NCBI RefSeq assembly: GCF_002159845.1
Contig: NZ_NFJK01000003.1
Span: 62,001-126,000 of the forward strand
Reading direction: 5' to 3'
DNA length: 64,000 nt
From: Anaeromassilibacillus sp. An250
Lineage (GTDB): Bacteria > Bacillota > Clostridia > Oscillospirales > Acutalibacteraceae
Part shown: positions 28,287 to 39,381 of the stretch, one piece after another
How positions within the stretch are numbered: position 1 is the stretch's first letter
Layout of the letters: each line of letters opens with the position of its first letter
Translations under genes and position numbers: made by a program
The notes under the pieces: model-generated
What the model was told of the DNA's origin: nothing
What the model saw: only the letters and a program-made list of their open reading frames with translations
The model's database searches: none

Positions 28287-29789
28287 ATGAGGCTGCCCAG
28301 CAGTATTCGTTATCAAACAAAGCTGGTCGCATTTCTGCTGCTATCCATTGGCATCACGATGCTGGCAGGTTTATATTCCTACCTGTCGATTCAAAATTTA
28401 ATGGATGATAGTGTCGAAACATTTCAAAAGAATTATCAGCTAGCAAATGCGTATCGGGAAGTTGAGTTGATGCAAAAGGAATTCGAGACATATTTTTCTA
28501 CCAGCAGTTCTGATAGCCTAGTCGCCTTTTATAACCACTCCGCCGCAGTGGGAAGCAACATTGAAGAGCTGCGCAAGACGGTCACTTACACAGAACGCGG
28601 CATCCATGTCAAAAACATCTCCAATATGATGGATCACTATCTCCAGTGCGCGGACGACGCTGTTCGCGCAAAGCGCGGCCGTATGGTGGATAACTATACG
28701 CAAGGGTATGCCGACACCGTAAAGGAAAACCGGTATATCACACGATATATGGAAAAAATGATGAGTACCGACTTGATTGGAAGCGCAGAACGCTATGCGG
28801 AAATCAGCCGTAATGTCGGACAAATTACGATGTTTAACAATTTGCTAATCGCTGCCGTCGCCATATTTATGACCGTTGCGATTGGTTTCTTCAGTGCAGA
28901 GATGACCAGGCCCCTTTCCCAGCTTGCCTCTTACGCGCAGGAAATTTCTGGGGGGAATTTTGACGTCCAGATCCCAGAAAACCATACCAGCCGGGAAGTA
29001 AGCGTTTTGTACCGCACCTTTCGTTTGATGGCAGCCAACATCAAGGAACATGTGGAAGAGCTCCGGCAAAAGCAGCGGATAGAAAGTGCCTTGAGCGAGC
29101 AGAAAGTCAATAACTTAAAAATGAAGACAGCCCTACGGGAATCCGAACTGCTGGCCCTTCAGTCCCAGGTTAATCCGCATTTTATTTTTAATACGATTAA
29201 TATCGGCGCGCAATTGGCAATGTTACATGGGGATGATATCACCTGTACCTATTTTCAGAATGCAGCGGACATCTTTCGCTATAATCTGCGGGGCCTGGAT
29301 ACCAACGCAACCCTGCGCCAAGAGCTTGAAAATATCAATGCCTATATGAACCTGCTGCAAACCCGTTTTGGGGATACCGTGCAGTTTAGGCAACAAATTG
29401 AGGAAAAAACGGATCTGTTGGACTTTGTCTTACCACGCATGACCCTACAACCGCTGGTAGAAAATGCCTATATCCACGGGATCAGCGAGCGGGAGGACGG
29501 CGGTGTTATACGCTTGGCAGCCTGGGAGGAGGGCGATGAAATACGCGTAGCGGTGTGCGATAATGGAAAGGGCATGACGCCGGAGAAAATAGAGGAGTTG
29601 CTGCATGTGGACCCTGAAGAACAGGAACAAGCTTTGCGTATTCGAAAGAGCCATGTATCTGGGATCGGCGTGGACAATGTGTTGCATCGGTTGCGCCTTT
29701 TCTATGGAAGGACGGATGTCATGGAGATTACCTGTGAAGAGGGGGAAACCTGTTTCCTGCTAAAGCTTCCAAAACAAGTGATGCCCTAG
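28287..29789 (+). CDS. Sensor histidine kinase, LytS/YesM type
   Basis: 500 residues: membrane segment at about 12-32, an extracellular helical sensor (about 33-185), a second membrane segment (about 188-208, FNNLLIAAVAIFMTVAIGFF), HAMP, then a His_kinase domain with the H-box QSQVNPHFIFNTIN and an ATPase domain (PLVENAYIHGI, VCDNGKGMTPEKI). AAGGAGGTGC precedes the ATG. The partner regulator follows, separated by a small hairpin. Confidence 0.93.
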   Translation: MRLPSSIRYQTKLVAFLLLSIGITMLAGLYSYLSIQNLMDDSVETFQKNYQLANAYREVELMQKEFETYFSTSSSDSLVAFYNHSAAVGSNIEELRKTVTYTERGIHVKNISNMMDHYLQCADDAVRAKRGRMVDNYTQGYADTVKENRYITRYMEKMMSTDLIGSAERYAEISRNVGQITMFNNLLIAAVAIFMTVAIGFFSAEMTRPLSQLASYAQEISGGNFDVQIPENHTSREVSVLYRTFRLMAANIKEHVEELRQKQRIESALSEQKVNNLKMKTALRESELLALQSQVNPHFIFNTINIGAQLAMLHGDDITCTYFQNAADIFRYNLRGLDTNATLRQELENINAYMNLLQTRFGDTVQFRQQIEEKTDLLDFVLPRMTLQPLVENAYIHGISEREDGGVIRLAAWEEGDEIRVAVCDNGKGMTPEKIEELLHVDPEEQEQALRIRKSHVSGIGVDNVLHRLRLFYGRTDVMEITCEEGETCFLLKLPKQVMP

Positions 29790-29790
29790 G

Positions 29791-29812
29791 ACCGTTCCGA
29801 AGAACGGTTTTT
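29791..29812 (+). terminator. Weak terminator-like hairpin between kinase and regulator genes
   Basis: ACCGTTC-CGAA-GAACGGT with TTTTA following. The stem is only 7 bp, so partial termination or mRNA processing is more likely than full termination. The T/A-rich TATAGTATAAAT just after it could act as a -10 region. Confidence 0.5.
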
Positions 29813-29895
29813 ATAGTATAAATCCCAAGCGAAAGTAGGAAGGGATTAAGAAAGCGATAGGTGGGGAAATAGAATGATGAAGGGATGTGGCGACT

Positions 29896-31503
29896 ATGTA
29901 TCGGGTATTGTTGGTAGATGATGAACCGATCGCACTCGATTCATTGGAATACATGCTTCGGAAAAACCGAAAAGACATAGAAGTAGTGGGAAAGGCGCGC
30001 TCCGGGCGGGACGCTGTAGAAAAAGCGTATAATGCACGCCCTGATATTGTTCTGATGGACATCAATATGCCAGGGATTAATGGCTTGGAGGCAATCCGGC
30101 GGATTAAGGAGACAAATTCTTCCGCGCAGTTCATTATTACGACTGCTTTTGATTATTTTGATTACGCAGTGGAAGCTATGGAGTTGCAAGCGACAGAATA
30201 CCTTTTAAAACCGATCCGGGAAGCCAAGTTGTTAGAGGTGATGGAAAAAGTTACCGCCCGGGTAGACGCCCGGCGGGAGCAATTGCGTAAAGAGTTGGAG
30301 ATCAAAGAGAAATTTGAAATAATTGTCCCCATGATGGAAACCGGTTTTATCAACGCGCTATGTATGTTTGAAGATAGCGAAGAGGAACTACAGCGTTACC
30401 ATTACCTTCTCGGCATCACAGGCAAGGGCGGCTATGTGATGATCATTGCTTTTGAAGATAAGGATAGCGGAGGCGGCAATAACCGCGTAGGGGCAGGCGT
30501 GCGGGGGCAAGCGCTCTATAGCCGCTATCGAGAGGTCCTGAAGGCGACGTGTTCCTGCATTGTTGGCCCGATTATGCTCAACCGGGTGGTAGTCTATATC
30601 TGTGAGGATGAACCCACAGATGCGCCGTTTGAACAGAAGGTTGCCGCCATAAAACTCGCAAACATGCTTTATCAACGGGTTGGGAACCTATATCCAGAGA
30701 TATCCATTGGGATCGGCCGGTTCTATAGCCGCGTGGAAGAGGCGAAAAAGAGTTACCGGGAAGCTCTGCAGGCCCTTGAACTCGCCAGCGGCCATTCCAA
30801 AGAGATGAGCATTTTGCATATTGACGACGCGGTGCGCGACATGGAAGACCTCCCAGCGGATGAGGACGAGCGGTTGGAGCGCAGTGTCCTCCAAAAGACC
30901 TCGGATGGGGATTCGGCCGGGGCAGTCCTTGCATTCGAGCATCTCTATGCACATTTATGCAAAAGTTTAATGCCTGATTTTGATCGTGTAAAAAATCGCG
31001 CCATCGCCTTGGTGGTGGATTTTGGGAAACGTTGGGGAAATGTCATTGGGAACTCTTGCCCGGTATTATCCCAACTTTTAGATGCAAAAGATGCCGATAC
31101 GCTCTATGATATTGAATGCCGGTTTATCCGGGATACAGCTGTCCGTATTGATTCAGGCAAACAGAAAAAAATCGGCACCATTATTGACCGGGCAAACCAA
31201 TATATTCAAGAGCATTTCCATGAGGAGATCGCGTTGGAGGATGTGGCGCGCGCCGTCAATTTGAGCCCCTACTATTTTAGCCGTTTTTACAAAGAGGAAA
31301 CGGGGGTTAATTTTATTGATCGCTTGACTGCGGTGCGCGTAGAGAAGGCAAAGGAGTATTTGACGCGAACAGAATATACGGTGAAAGATGTGGCGCGTGC
31401 AGTTGGATATGCTGATCCTAACTACTTTTCAAAGTTATTCAAAAAGGTCACAAATATGACTGCGACCGAATATAAAGAATCGCGCGGAAGGAGGAACCAG
31501 TGA
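29896..31503 (+). CDS. Response regulator with AraC-type DNA-binding domain (YesN type)
   Basis: 535 residues. The receiver domain (1-120) has Asp8/Asp9, phospho-acceptor Asp55 in IVLMDINMPG, and Lys in YLLKPIREAK. A central YesN-like region (about 130-400) precedes two AraC helix-turn-helices (EIALEDVARAVNLSPYYFSR; YTVKDVARAVGYADPNYFSK). ATG 29896 has GAAGGGA ten bases upstream; a GTG at 29887 is an alternative. Its last base overlaps the next ATG. The nearby glycosidase genes are likely targets. Confidence 0.93.
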   Translation: MYRVLLVDDEPIALDSLEYMLRKNRKDIEVVGKARSGRDAVEKAYNARPDIVLMDINMPGINGLEAIRRIKETNSSAQFIITTAFDYFDYAVEAMELQATEYLLKPIREAKLLEVMEKVTARVDARREQLRKELEIKEKFEIIVPMMETGFINALCMFEDSEEELQRYHYLLGITGKGGYVMIIAFEDKDSGGGNNRVGAGVRGQALYSRYREVLKATCSCIVGPIMLNRVVVYICEDEPTDAPFEQKVAAIKLANMLYQRVGNLYPEISIGIGRFYSRVEEAKKSYREALQALELASGHSKEMSILHIDDAVRDMEDLPADEDERLERSVLQKTSDGDSAGAVLAFEHLYAHLCKSLMPDFDRVKNRAIALVVDFGKRWGNVIGNSCPVLSQLLDAKDADTLYDIECRFIRDTAVRIDSGKQKKIGTIIDRANQYIQEHFHEEIALEDVARAVNLSPYYFSRFYKEETGVNFIDRLTAVRVEKAKEYLTRTEYTVKDVARAVGYADPNYFSKLFKKVTNMTATEYKESRGRRNQ

Positions 31504-32549
31504 TGCGTATAGGGAAATTTTTGCAAAGGGCTGCCGTGTTGGCATTGGCCACATCGTTGCTGTTGGCCGGATGCCAAAACGAGGCGCCTGTTCCTGCATC
31601 GAGTGAAGAAGAGGGGCTGCTCGTGGGTTTTTCTATGGCAACCCTCAAAGAGGACCGTTGGTTGCGGGACCGCGATATTTTCTCTGCTAAGGCAAAACAG
31701 GAGGGGATCAATGTGTTGATCTCCAATGCCAATAACGACGCGGAGCGGCAGTATGAGCAGGTGGTGGACATGGTGGAGCAGGGGGTAGACGTCCTGGTGA
31801 TTGCGCCACATGACTGCGATAATTCTGCCCGGTGTGTGACATTGGCGAAGCGCGCGGGAATCCCGGTGATTTCCTATGACCGTTTGGTCAAAAATGCGAA
31901 TGTGGATGTCTATATCTCCTTTGACAATTATAAAGTGGGGGAATTGCAGGGAAAAGCGATTTTGGAAGCAGTCCCAGAAGGTGGATATATCTTACTGAAC
32001 GGTTCGGAGGACGACAGCAACAGCCAGATGTACTATCAGGGGTGCATGGATCAGCTCCAGCCTGCCATTGATGCTGGGAAAATCCAGGTTGAAGCCGAAA
32101 CGTGGGTGCAGGATTGGCGGCGGGAAACCGCTTTTTCGTTTACCTCGGACGTACTTCGGGAAAAAGGGGACAAGATCGATGCAGTGGTCGCTGCAAACGA
32201 TTCACTCGCTTGGGCGGCAATCGATGCACTTTCCGAAGCGCGGCTGATGGACCAGGTGAAAGTAGTTGGGCATGATGCGGACCTTGCCGCTTGCCAGCGG
32301 ATCGTCAGCGGGACACAGTTGATGACGGTTTATAAGCCGATCCCGGATCTGGTGGATAAAACCATCGAAGCATGCAAAATTCTTGCACAGGGGAACAAGA
32401 TCGAAAGTGAAAAGACGATTGACGACGGAACCTATCAGGTCCCCTACTGGATGATTGATGTCATTGCCGTAACCAAAGAGAACATGGACGATACAGTGAT
32501 TAAAGATGGGTTCCATTTGAAAGAGGATGTTTACCGGCAAGAAACGTAA
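31503..32549 (+). CDS. Sugar-binding lipoprotein (XylF-like)
   Basis: 348 residues. A lipoprotein signal with lipobox LLLAGC is followed by a Peripla_BP_4 domain (VGFSMATLKEDRWLRDRDIF, VDVLVIAPHDCDNSA, PVISYDRLVKNANVDVYISF, VVAANDSLAWAAIDAL) most like D-xylose/pentose-binding XylF. GGAAGGAGG precedes ATG 31503, overlapping the regulator stop codon. No ABC ATPase or permease gene follows; a terminator does. It may feed a transporter encoded elsewhere or work as a second sensor. Confidence 0.88.
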   Translation: MRIGKFLQRAAVLALATSLLLAGCQNEAPVPASSEEEGLLVGFSMATLKEDRWLRDRDIFSAKAKQEGINVLISNANNDAERQYEQVVDMVEQGVDVLVIAPHDCDNSARCVTLAKRAGIPVISYDRLVKNANVDVYISFDNYKVGELQGKAILEAVPEGGYILLNGSEDDSNSQMYYQGCMDQLQPAIDAGKIQVEAETWVQDWRRETAFSFTSDVLREKGDKIDAVVAANDSLAWAAIDALSEARLMDQVKVVGHDADLAACQRIVSGTQLMTVYKPIPDLVDKTIEACKILAQGNKIESEKTIDDGTYQVPYWMIDVIAVTKENMDDTVIKDGFHLKEDVYRQET

Positions 32550-32560
32550 GAAATGAGAGA

Positions 32561-32602
32561 GACAGGCGCGGGTTTTTGTACCCAGCGTCTGTCTTTTTTT
32601 GT
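32561..32602 (+). terminator. Intrinsic terminator of the sensory operon
   Basis: AGACAGGCGC pairs with GCGTCTGTCT (one G-T pair) with an inner GGG/CCC stem, followed by seven T. Confidence 0.9.
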
Positions 32603-32674
32603 TGCAATAAATTACAGAAGGGATATAAAATAGAATATTCACATAAAAGAGAATAAAAATAGCAAGATTTTTTA

Positions 32675-32703
32675 TTGATTTTTTGGGGATAAGAGGTTAT
32701 GAT
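32675..32703 (+). promoter_or_regulatory. Promoter of the GH31 glycosidase gene
   Basis: TTGATT, 17-base spacer, TATGAT, about 90 bases before the ATG at 32792. Confidence 0.6.
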
Positions 32704-32791
32704 TAAGACATAGAAGCTGTGAGAAGATGTACCCAATCTTTTCACAATCTAAGTAGGCCGAAAAATCGGAGATGAAGAGAAAGGAGCATGT

Positions 32792-35700
32792 ATGAGAAAG
32801 AAGAAAGTGCTTAGCCTGTTTTGGCGATTGTCATGGTTTTCTCCGTGATGATCGTCCCAGGGACTTCTGCCCTTGGAGCGCAGCAGGCGACGACAACAGA
32901 CATCGGTGACGTAACCGATCAGACGGAAGACGGAAACATTCTGATCTTCCAGGTTGGCGGGCAGGAAGTTCGCGTAGAACTCTGCACGCCGCGCACGGTC
33001 CGTGTACAGCTCTCTCTGGATGGACCGGACGGTTATCGGCCGGAGGACCCGCAGTACTATATGGTACAGAAAAATGAGTGGGACCCGGTGGAAAAAACTG
33101 TGACCGAAGAGGATGGTGTGGTAAAGATCCGCACATCCGAAATGGAAATCCGCGTACAGAAGAGCCCGCTTCGTATCGGTATGTATGACTTGGAGGGCAA
33201 TTTGCTCAGCAAGGATGCAGACGATCAGGGCCTCTATTGGAGCGACGACGGAACCCGCGGCGTCAAGAAAGTGGAAGGAACCCAGAATGCCGGCGGTATC
33301 TTCGGCTTCGGTTCCGGCGATCATGGACGCAGGAGCAACCTCAACCGCTATGACCAAGACTTCACGGAGTTCTCCATGAGTCACGGACGTGTCATCGCGC
33401 CGTTCTTTATGAGTACGGTGGGATATGGTATCTTCCTCAATACCATTGAGAAAGACACCACGTTCTTTAAGCAGGGCGGCGGTTTTGAAACACAGGGCTA
33501 TCTGGATTATTACTTTATGTATGGCCCGGACTTCAAAACCATCCTGAATGAGTATGCCGAGATCACCGGCCGTATGGAGCTCTATGGCAAGTGGGCGTAT
33601 GGCTTCATGCTCTCCAAATACGGCAATGACAACGCGACGCAGGCAGAATTCCTGGAGTGGATCCACCGTCTGCGCGACGATGGATATCCGGCAGACTGCT
33701 ATGTGTTCGACTACGGCTGGCGCGGCGATGTAGCAGACAATAACATCCCGCAGCACGGCGCCGGCCAAAAATGGGGCAAGCAGATGTGGAGCAACGACAC
33801 GACGAAGTTCCCGGACATTGCCGCTATGTTCGAAGAGGCGGACGAGCTGGGCTTCCATGTCGGCCTGCACAACAACGCTGGCACGCCGGAGGCTTCCGGT
33901 GGCAAAGAGCTCTATAAGCCGGAGTACGAAGAGAAGTGGGTCAAGTCCTATATGGACAGCGTGATCACAACCGGCTATGGCGACTGGTTCTGGCCGGATG
34001 AGTTCGACGTATTGGGTTCCAACACCGCCCCGACCTTCTCCTCGAAGGGCGCATATGAGGCTTGGCAGGAATACACGGTCGAGTCCCGCCCGATGTTTAT
34101 CACCCGTGGCAGCTATGCGGGCCAGCATTATGCAACCGCATGGTCGGGCGACATCAACAACACCAGCGCAGAGCTTGAAAACCAGATCGGATTCAGCATT
34201 GATGCCGGGTTGATCGGCTATTGGGCGTCTTCTCATGACCTGGGTGGCTTTATGAGCCGGCCGAGCGATGAGCTGTATACCCGTTGGGTTTCTGAATTTG
34301 GCGCTTGGAATGGTATCATGCGTACGCATGGACACGATGGCCGTGAGCCTTGGACCTATGACGAGACGGCCCAGGAAACATTGAAACAAAATTTGAAGAT
34401 CCGTTATGCTCTGTATCCTTATGTCTATTCTCTGGCATGGCAGGGCTACAGCCAGGGCGTGCCGATCATGCGCGCAATGCTCCTGGAGGACGGCAGCCAA
34501 TACAACCCGGACGCATGGGATCTCAACAAGCAGTATTACTACGGCGATTGGTTCCTCGTAGCGCCGGCATCCGCAACGACGGATACGGTTGTGAGCGTAT
34601 GGCTCCCGCCGGAGACCACCTGGTACAACTACTACACCGGCGAGCGCTATGAGGGCGGCGAAATCGGCAAGACCATCCATGTAGCAGCAGCTCTGGATGA
34701 AATCCCGGTATTTGTCAAGGCTGGCGCAATCGTCCCGATGGGCCCGGATGTGAACTATGCGGATGAGAAACCGCTCGATCCGTTGACTTTGGACATCTAT
34801 CCGAAGGGGACGACGACCTTTACTCTGTATGAAGACGACGGCGAGAGCCGCAGATACATCACAGAGGATGCTTACAGCACAACTACCTTTGAAAGCGTAC
34901 AGGATGGCAAGGACATCTCCTTCAAGATCCATGCGCGTGAGGATCACAACCCCGACGTTTATACGCCGGACGAGCGTTCCTACAATTTGAAGTTCAACCA
35001 TATCGCGGAGATCAACGGCGTGACCATCAACGGCACCTCGATTGAAGCAGCTGAATCCCTGGAAGCTTACAATGCAGCGGAGCAGGCCTATTGGTTGGAT
35101 GCAGAAAACAATATCGTCTATGTGCGCACGCCGGATACGGGCGAAGAGATCAACGTAGTCCTCGATTCCAACGGCATCGTAGAGCCGGAGCTGGGCGATG
35201 AAGACGAAGGCCTCCCGCCGCCGAGCGTCAGCGACGGCGATGTCTATGAGCTGGAAGAGGCTGAGATGCTGCCCACCGCAACGGGCGAAGTGAAGCCGGA
35301 CAACGAGTGGAAGGGCTACACTGGCAGCGGCTTTGCAAAGGGCTTCAAGGCAGAGGGCGACGCCATTGAGTTTAAAGTGGACGTGGAGACGGCTGGTACA
35401 TACGACCTAGTGCTCCGTGTCAACAATGGCAAGAAGAATGACCCGCAGTATGACAGTTCGCCGCGAACCGGCGGCCTGTATATCCAAGGAGATAAGGCAG
35501 CGGATCTCAGCTTTGAGATCACAGATGTCTGGGGCAATACGATTGACGGCGTCAAGCAGGGCGTCTGGGTGGATTATACGTATCGCGTCGAATTAACGGC
35601 GGGCGAGAACACCATCCGGATTGTCTCGGAAGGCAGCAACCCGGGTAACTATAACCTGGATTCCATCACCTTCAACTATGTGGACACCTCTGTAAACGCC

Positions 35701-38700
35701 TTTAGCCAGATCGAGGCCGAAAGCGCTTCTTATCTGGAAGGTGACATCGTTGTAGCGGAAGACAGCAGCGCTTCGGATGGAACCATCCTGTCGGCGACGG
35801 GCAACGGCGCTTGGGCGCAGTTTGACGAAGTGCGCGGTTCCGGAAGGGACGGCATCTCGATCCGTGTGAAGAGCACAACCGGCGGCAGCATTGTTGTCTA
35901 TGAGAACGGCGTGGGCGACAAGATCCTCGCGACGATTACACTTCCGTCCGATGGCGAATGGCACACGATCGATATTGAATCCAGAGACACAGACGCTGTG
36001 ACGAGCAATATTTTCCTTTCCTTTGTCGGTGAGGAGGATATGAACTGTGATGTAGACTGGTTCAAGTTTACCACAACGCGTGAGACAATCTATGCTTACG
36101 ATCAGATCGAGGCAGAGACGGCAACCGAGCGCCATAACATTGATACGTCGAGCAAGACGGTCAATGGCGAAAAGATCAATTTCTTGAATCACATTGAAAA
36201 CGGCGACTGGGTGAAATTTACAGATATGAACTTTGGCAACGGCGGCGTTACTGGGTTTGAGACCCGCGTGGCGGCCGGACTGCAGGGCGGTACTGTAGAG
36301 GTACGTCTCGACTCTGAGAATGGTGCCAGAGTAGCCAAAGTAGAAATTGAAAGTACGGGCGATTGGAATACCTTGAAAGTGTTCTCCGCAGACTGCAAGG
36401 ACATTAAGGGTATCCACGACGTCTATCTCAAGTTTGTCAACACAACCACAACGAATTCGATCTGCGATATGGACTGGTTCCACTTTATCCGCGACGTAGC
36501 GACGGTGAGTGCGCAGGTGGAAGGCGGTTCCGCAACAGCGACCGTGGATGCTCCCGATCCGGTAGAAGAGGGCGACCTTGTAACCGTGAATATCTCGGGC
36601 ATCGAAGTCGGTAAGGAATTTGCTTCAATTTCCGCAACTACGGCGGAGGGCGATCCTGTCGAGCTGACAGAGGTAGAAGCTGGAAAAGTTTATACCTTTA
36701 CGATGCCCGCCAGCAAGCATGTGGAAGTCGTTGTAACGCTCCAGGACGGCGAGAACAATGTGGAATCCGGCAGCGTGTTTGAGCTTGAAAACGCACGCGG
36801 CGATACCAGCAGTTCCAACGGCGACGGAAGCGGAAGCGTGCGTGTGGATACCGAATGGGCTGGCTATACCGGTACCGGTTATACGGCAGGCTGGAAAGCA
36901 GTTGGGCATTATGTCGAATTCGATGTAAACGTACAGGAGTCGGGCATTTACGACCTGGTACTCCACGCAGGAAATGGTAAAAAGAATGGGGCCCAATATG
37001 ACAATTCGCCGAGAACAGGCGCATTGTATGTGGATGATGTAAAAGTAGCAGACTTCGCACTGGAAGTACACGACAGTTGGGGCGATTGGTTTGAGTATGC
37101 GATCGAAGATGTGGAATTGACAGAAGGCGCTCATACCATTAAGATTCGTTCCGAAGGTTCGGATAACTCCGGTAACTTCAATTTGGACTCCATGCGGTTT
37201 GATCGTGTAGGCGACCTGGAAGAAGAGCCGTCTGAGCACATGCTGACGGTCACCTTCCCGAACACCGTTGAACTGAGCATCGATGGCGAGAGCCAGACGA
37301 TTGCTAACCTGATCGGCGCATATAAAGACGTCGTGATGGCGGATACCGAGCTCAATCTGACCTTCACGCCGAGAGTGGACGGCAGAGAAATTGCAGGCGT
37401 CACCGTGAACGACGAAGCCATTGCGGAAGACAGCTTTGACGCTGCCGAGTATGTGTACAGCGCGGCCATGCCGAACGCGGACACCACGATCGAGCTTGGC
37501 TTCACGCTTGTTGACAAACAGAACCTGCGCGCTGCCATTGAGATTGCAGAAGGCCGGGCGGGCGAGGCCGATGCGGCTGTTCCGTCCGTGAAAGAGAAGT
37601 ACGAAGCGGCCTTGCAGGCGGCGAAGGACGTCGAAGCAAAGAAGACCGCAACGCAGGACGAGATCGACACCGCGTGGAGCGACTTGATCGACGCACTGCA
37701 CTACCTGAGCTTTGTCGCAGGCGACAAGAGCCAGCTGGACATCCCGATGGAGATCGCAGATTCCATCAACCGCGACCTGTTTACGCCGGACAGCCTGGAT
37801 GCGCTGGACGAAGCGTATGCAGCAGCGGAAGACCTGCTGGACGATGAAGAAGTCCTGGAAGCGGACATCACCGCAGCCGTCGATGCGCTGTATGACGCCA
37901 TCTATGGCTTGGTCTACCGCGCAGACGTCACCGAGCTGGAAGCGCTGGTCACCAAGGGCGACGGCATTGTTGCAAATGCAGATCAGTACATCCAGAACGA
38001 CGCATGGACGAGCTTTGAGACCTCTCTGGAAGAGGCAAAAACCGTCCTGGCAAATGAAAACGCAACGCAGGATGCGGTGGATACCGCAGCAGAAGATTTG
38101 GCAGCGGCGATCTCCGCCCTGCGCATGATCCCGGATAAGGATGCTCTGGAAGCATTGATCGGGGAAGCCGAAGCGATCAACACCAATAAGTACACGGCGA
38201 AGAGCGTGGCAACGATGAAGGCCGCCCTGAGCACCGCGAAGGCAGTCCTGAACGACGCAGAAGCGACCGAGGAAGAGGTTGCAGACGCAGTCGAGACGCT
38301 GGAGAACAGCATCAACGGTCTGGTCGAGAAGAGCACCTCCACGGGCTCGAAGAACAGCGGCAGCACGTCTGCGAATGTCGGCAACGCATACGGCACAGCG
38401 GGCGTTGTATCTGCAAGCCAGAGCGTGGCAGCGAACGCCTATGTGGTTTCCGACACGACGGTCAACTTCACGCTGAAGCATGGCCAGGCATACTGCTTCA
38501 AGATGACCGTGGTCAACGGCAACGCCATGACGCCGGGCTTTACCGCCGGCAACGGCGAAGTGCTCAAGACGCAGTTCGTGGCGAAGATTGGCAACGACTA
38601 CTACTACAGAGTCTATGCCACCGGCACGCCGGGCCAGAGCACGGGCGTTTACACCACCCTGCCGGGCCAGAACGCTACAAAGCACTGCACGGTAACTATT

Positions 38701-38706
38701 GGCTAA
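32792..38706 (+). CDS. Secreted multi-domain GH31 glycosidase (frameshift in the signal peptide)
   Basis: About 1,970 residues if repaired. ATG 32792 has AAAGGAG upstream and starts MRKKKVLSLF, but the frame shifts in a four-T run at 32818-32821; one more T would join it to LAIVMVFSVMIVPGTSALG, a normal signal peptide. Numbering from 32821, the GH31 catalytic domain spans about 250-600, with nucleophile candidate Asp393 (WFWPDEFD) and acid/base Asp444 in GQHYATAWSGD. Then come a DUF5110-like region, CBM35/CBM6-type modules at about 808-960, 961-1090, 1093-1224 and 1319-1470, an Ig-like module, a beta-domain shared with the gene at 40 kb, four FIVAR repeats (about 1560-1845) and the shared C-terminal domain. 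Substrate unknown; alpha-linked GalNAc or Gal in host O-glycans would fit the neighbours. Confidence 0.88.
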
Positions 38707-38712
38707 TCTAAA

Positions 38713-38786
38713 AATAAAAGGGAAGGCGTCTTCCCTATAAGCAACGAGGGCCCAGCCCGGGAGTTTTCCCGAGGCTGGGCCCTTTT
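38713..38786 (+). terminator. Two-hairpin 3' flank with terminator after the GH31 gene
   Basis: A small hairpin GGGAAGG-CGT-CTTCCC is followed by GGGCCCAGCC-CGGGA-GTTT-TCCCG-A-GGCTGGGCCC and TTTT. Confidence 0.93.
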
Positions 38787-38867
38787 CTATATTCCGTGCT
38801 TTTCTTTTTCAGATCGGATGCAGAATGAAGGCCTCCTGTTAGGAAGTTTTTCCCTTGCCTCCGTAGG

Positions 38868-39036
38868 GAACGCCGTAGGCGCGAAAGGCACTGTGTGCCC
38901 GCCATAGGCGCGTCCTGACCGGAGGTCCGCGAAAGGCACTGTGCGCCCGATTGGCTATCAAAGATAAAAGGGAGAAATTCTTCCATCTAAACAGCAAGCC
39001 CCCAGCCCTCTGAATTCCCGAGAAGGGTTGCTTTCA
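38868..39036 (+). repeat. Duplicated intergenic element and second, decayed 3' flank
   Basis: AACGCCGTAGGCG and GACCGGAGGTCCGCGAAA recur at 46928-46971. A GCGAAAGGCACTGTG segment appears twice here. GGCACTGTGCGCCCGATTGG at about 38933-38955 resembles the H-C-[T/A]-V-T-I-G-stop gene end of this family. A degenerate two-hairpin flank follows (AGATAAAAGGGAGAAATTC, then AGCAA...GGGTTGCT). No gene is seen in 38787-39274. Confidence 0.6.
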
Positions 39037-39274
39037 AAACGCCAGATAATAAAGCATAGGGAAGCATCTGTTCTGGTATCCACTGGAATGGGTGCTCTTT
39101 GTTCGTTTCAAAATGGCAGGGATTTGCAGTTTCCCAAACGCATCTGTGTATGGATGGATTTTGTAAAAAAGAGAATACTTTTTGTGATTCTTTTTCGTAT
39201 AATCATAACATGCAAAGGGCTTAAATTTACCATAAATTACCAAAAACGAATGCGGGAATAATGCGGGAGAATCA

Positions 39275-39303
39275 TTGAAATCTAGATATGGATATACTAT
39301 AAT
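39275..39303 (+). promoter_or_regulatory. Promoter of the XRE regulator, with repeated AGTCAAT
   Basis: TTGAAA, 17-base spacer, TATAAT. Two direct AGTCAAT repeats follow at 39304-39330 and could be an autoregulatory operator. An AAAAATCC / GGATTTTT hairpin (39331-39362) sits just before the ribosome-binding site. Confidence 0.6.
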
Positions 39304-39381
39304 AAGTCAATAGTATTTGCAGAGTCAATGAAAAATCCGCTGTGAATAGCACGGGGATTTTTCGGAAGGATGGGAAACAAT

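Noticed and set aside
32749-35001. Long antisense frame (750 codons) opposite the GH31 gene, and similar ones at 36625-38685 and 42502-44640
   Set aside because: They mirror repetitive, biased coding sequence and show no recognisable domain or start signal.
39028-39261. 77-codon frame between the GH31 gene and the XRE gene
   Set aside because: No ribosome-binding site, ends in AT-rich promoter DNA, no domain; lies in decayed intergenic sequence.
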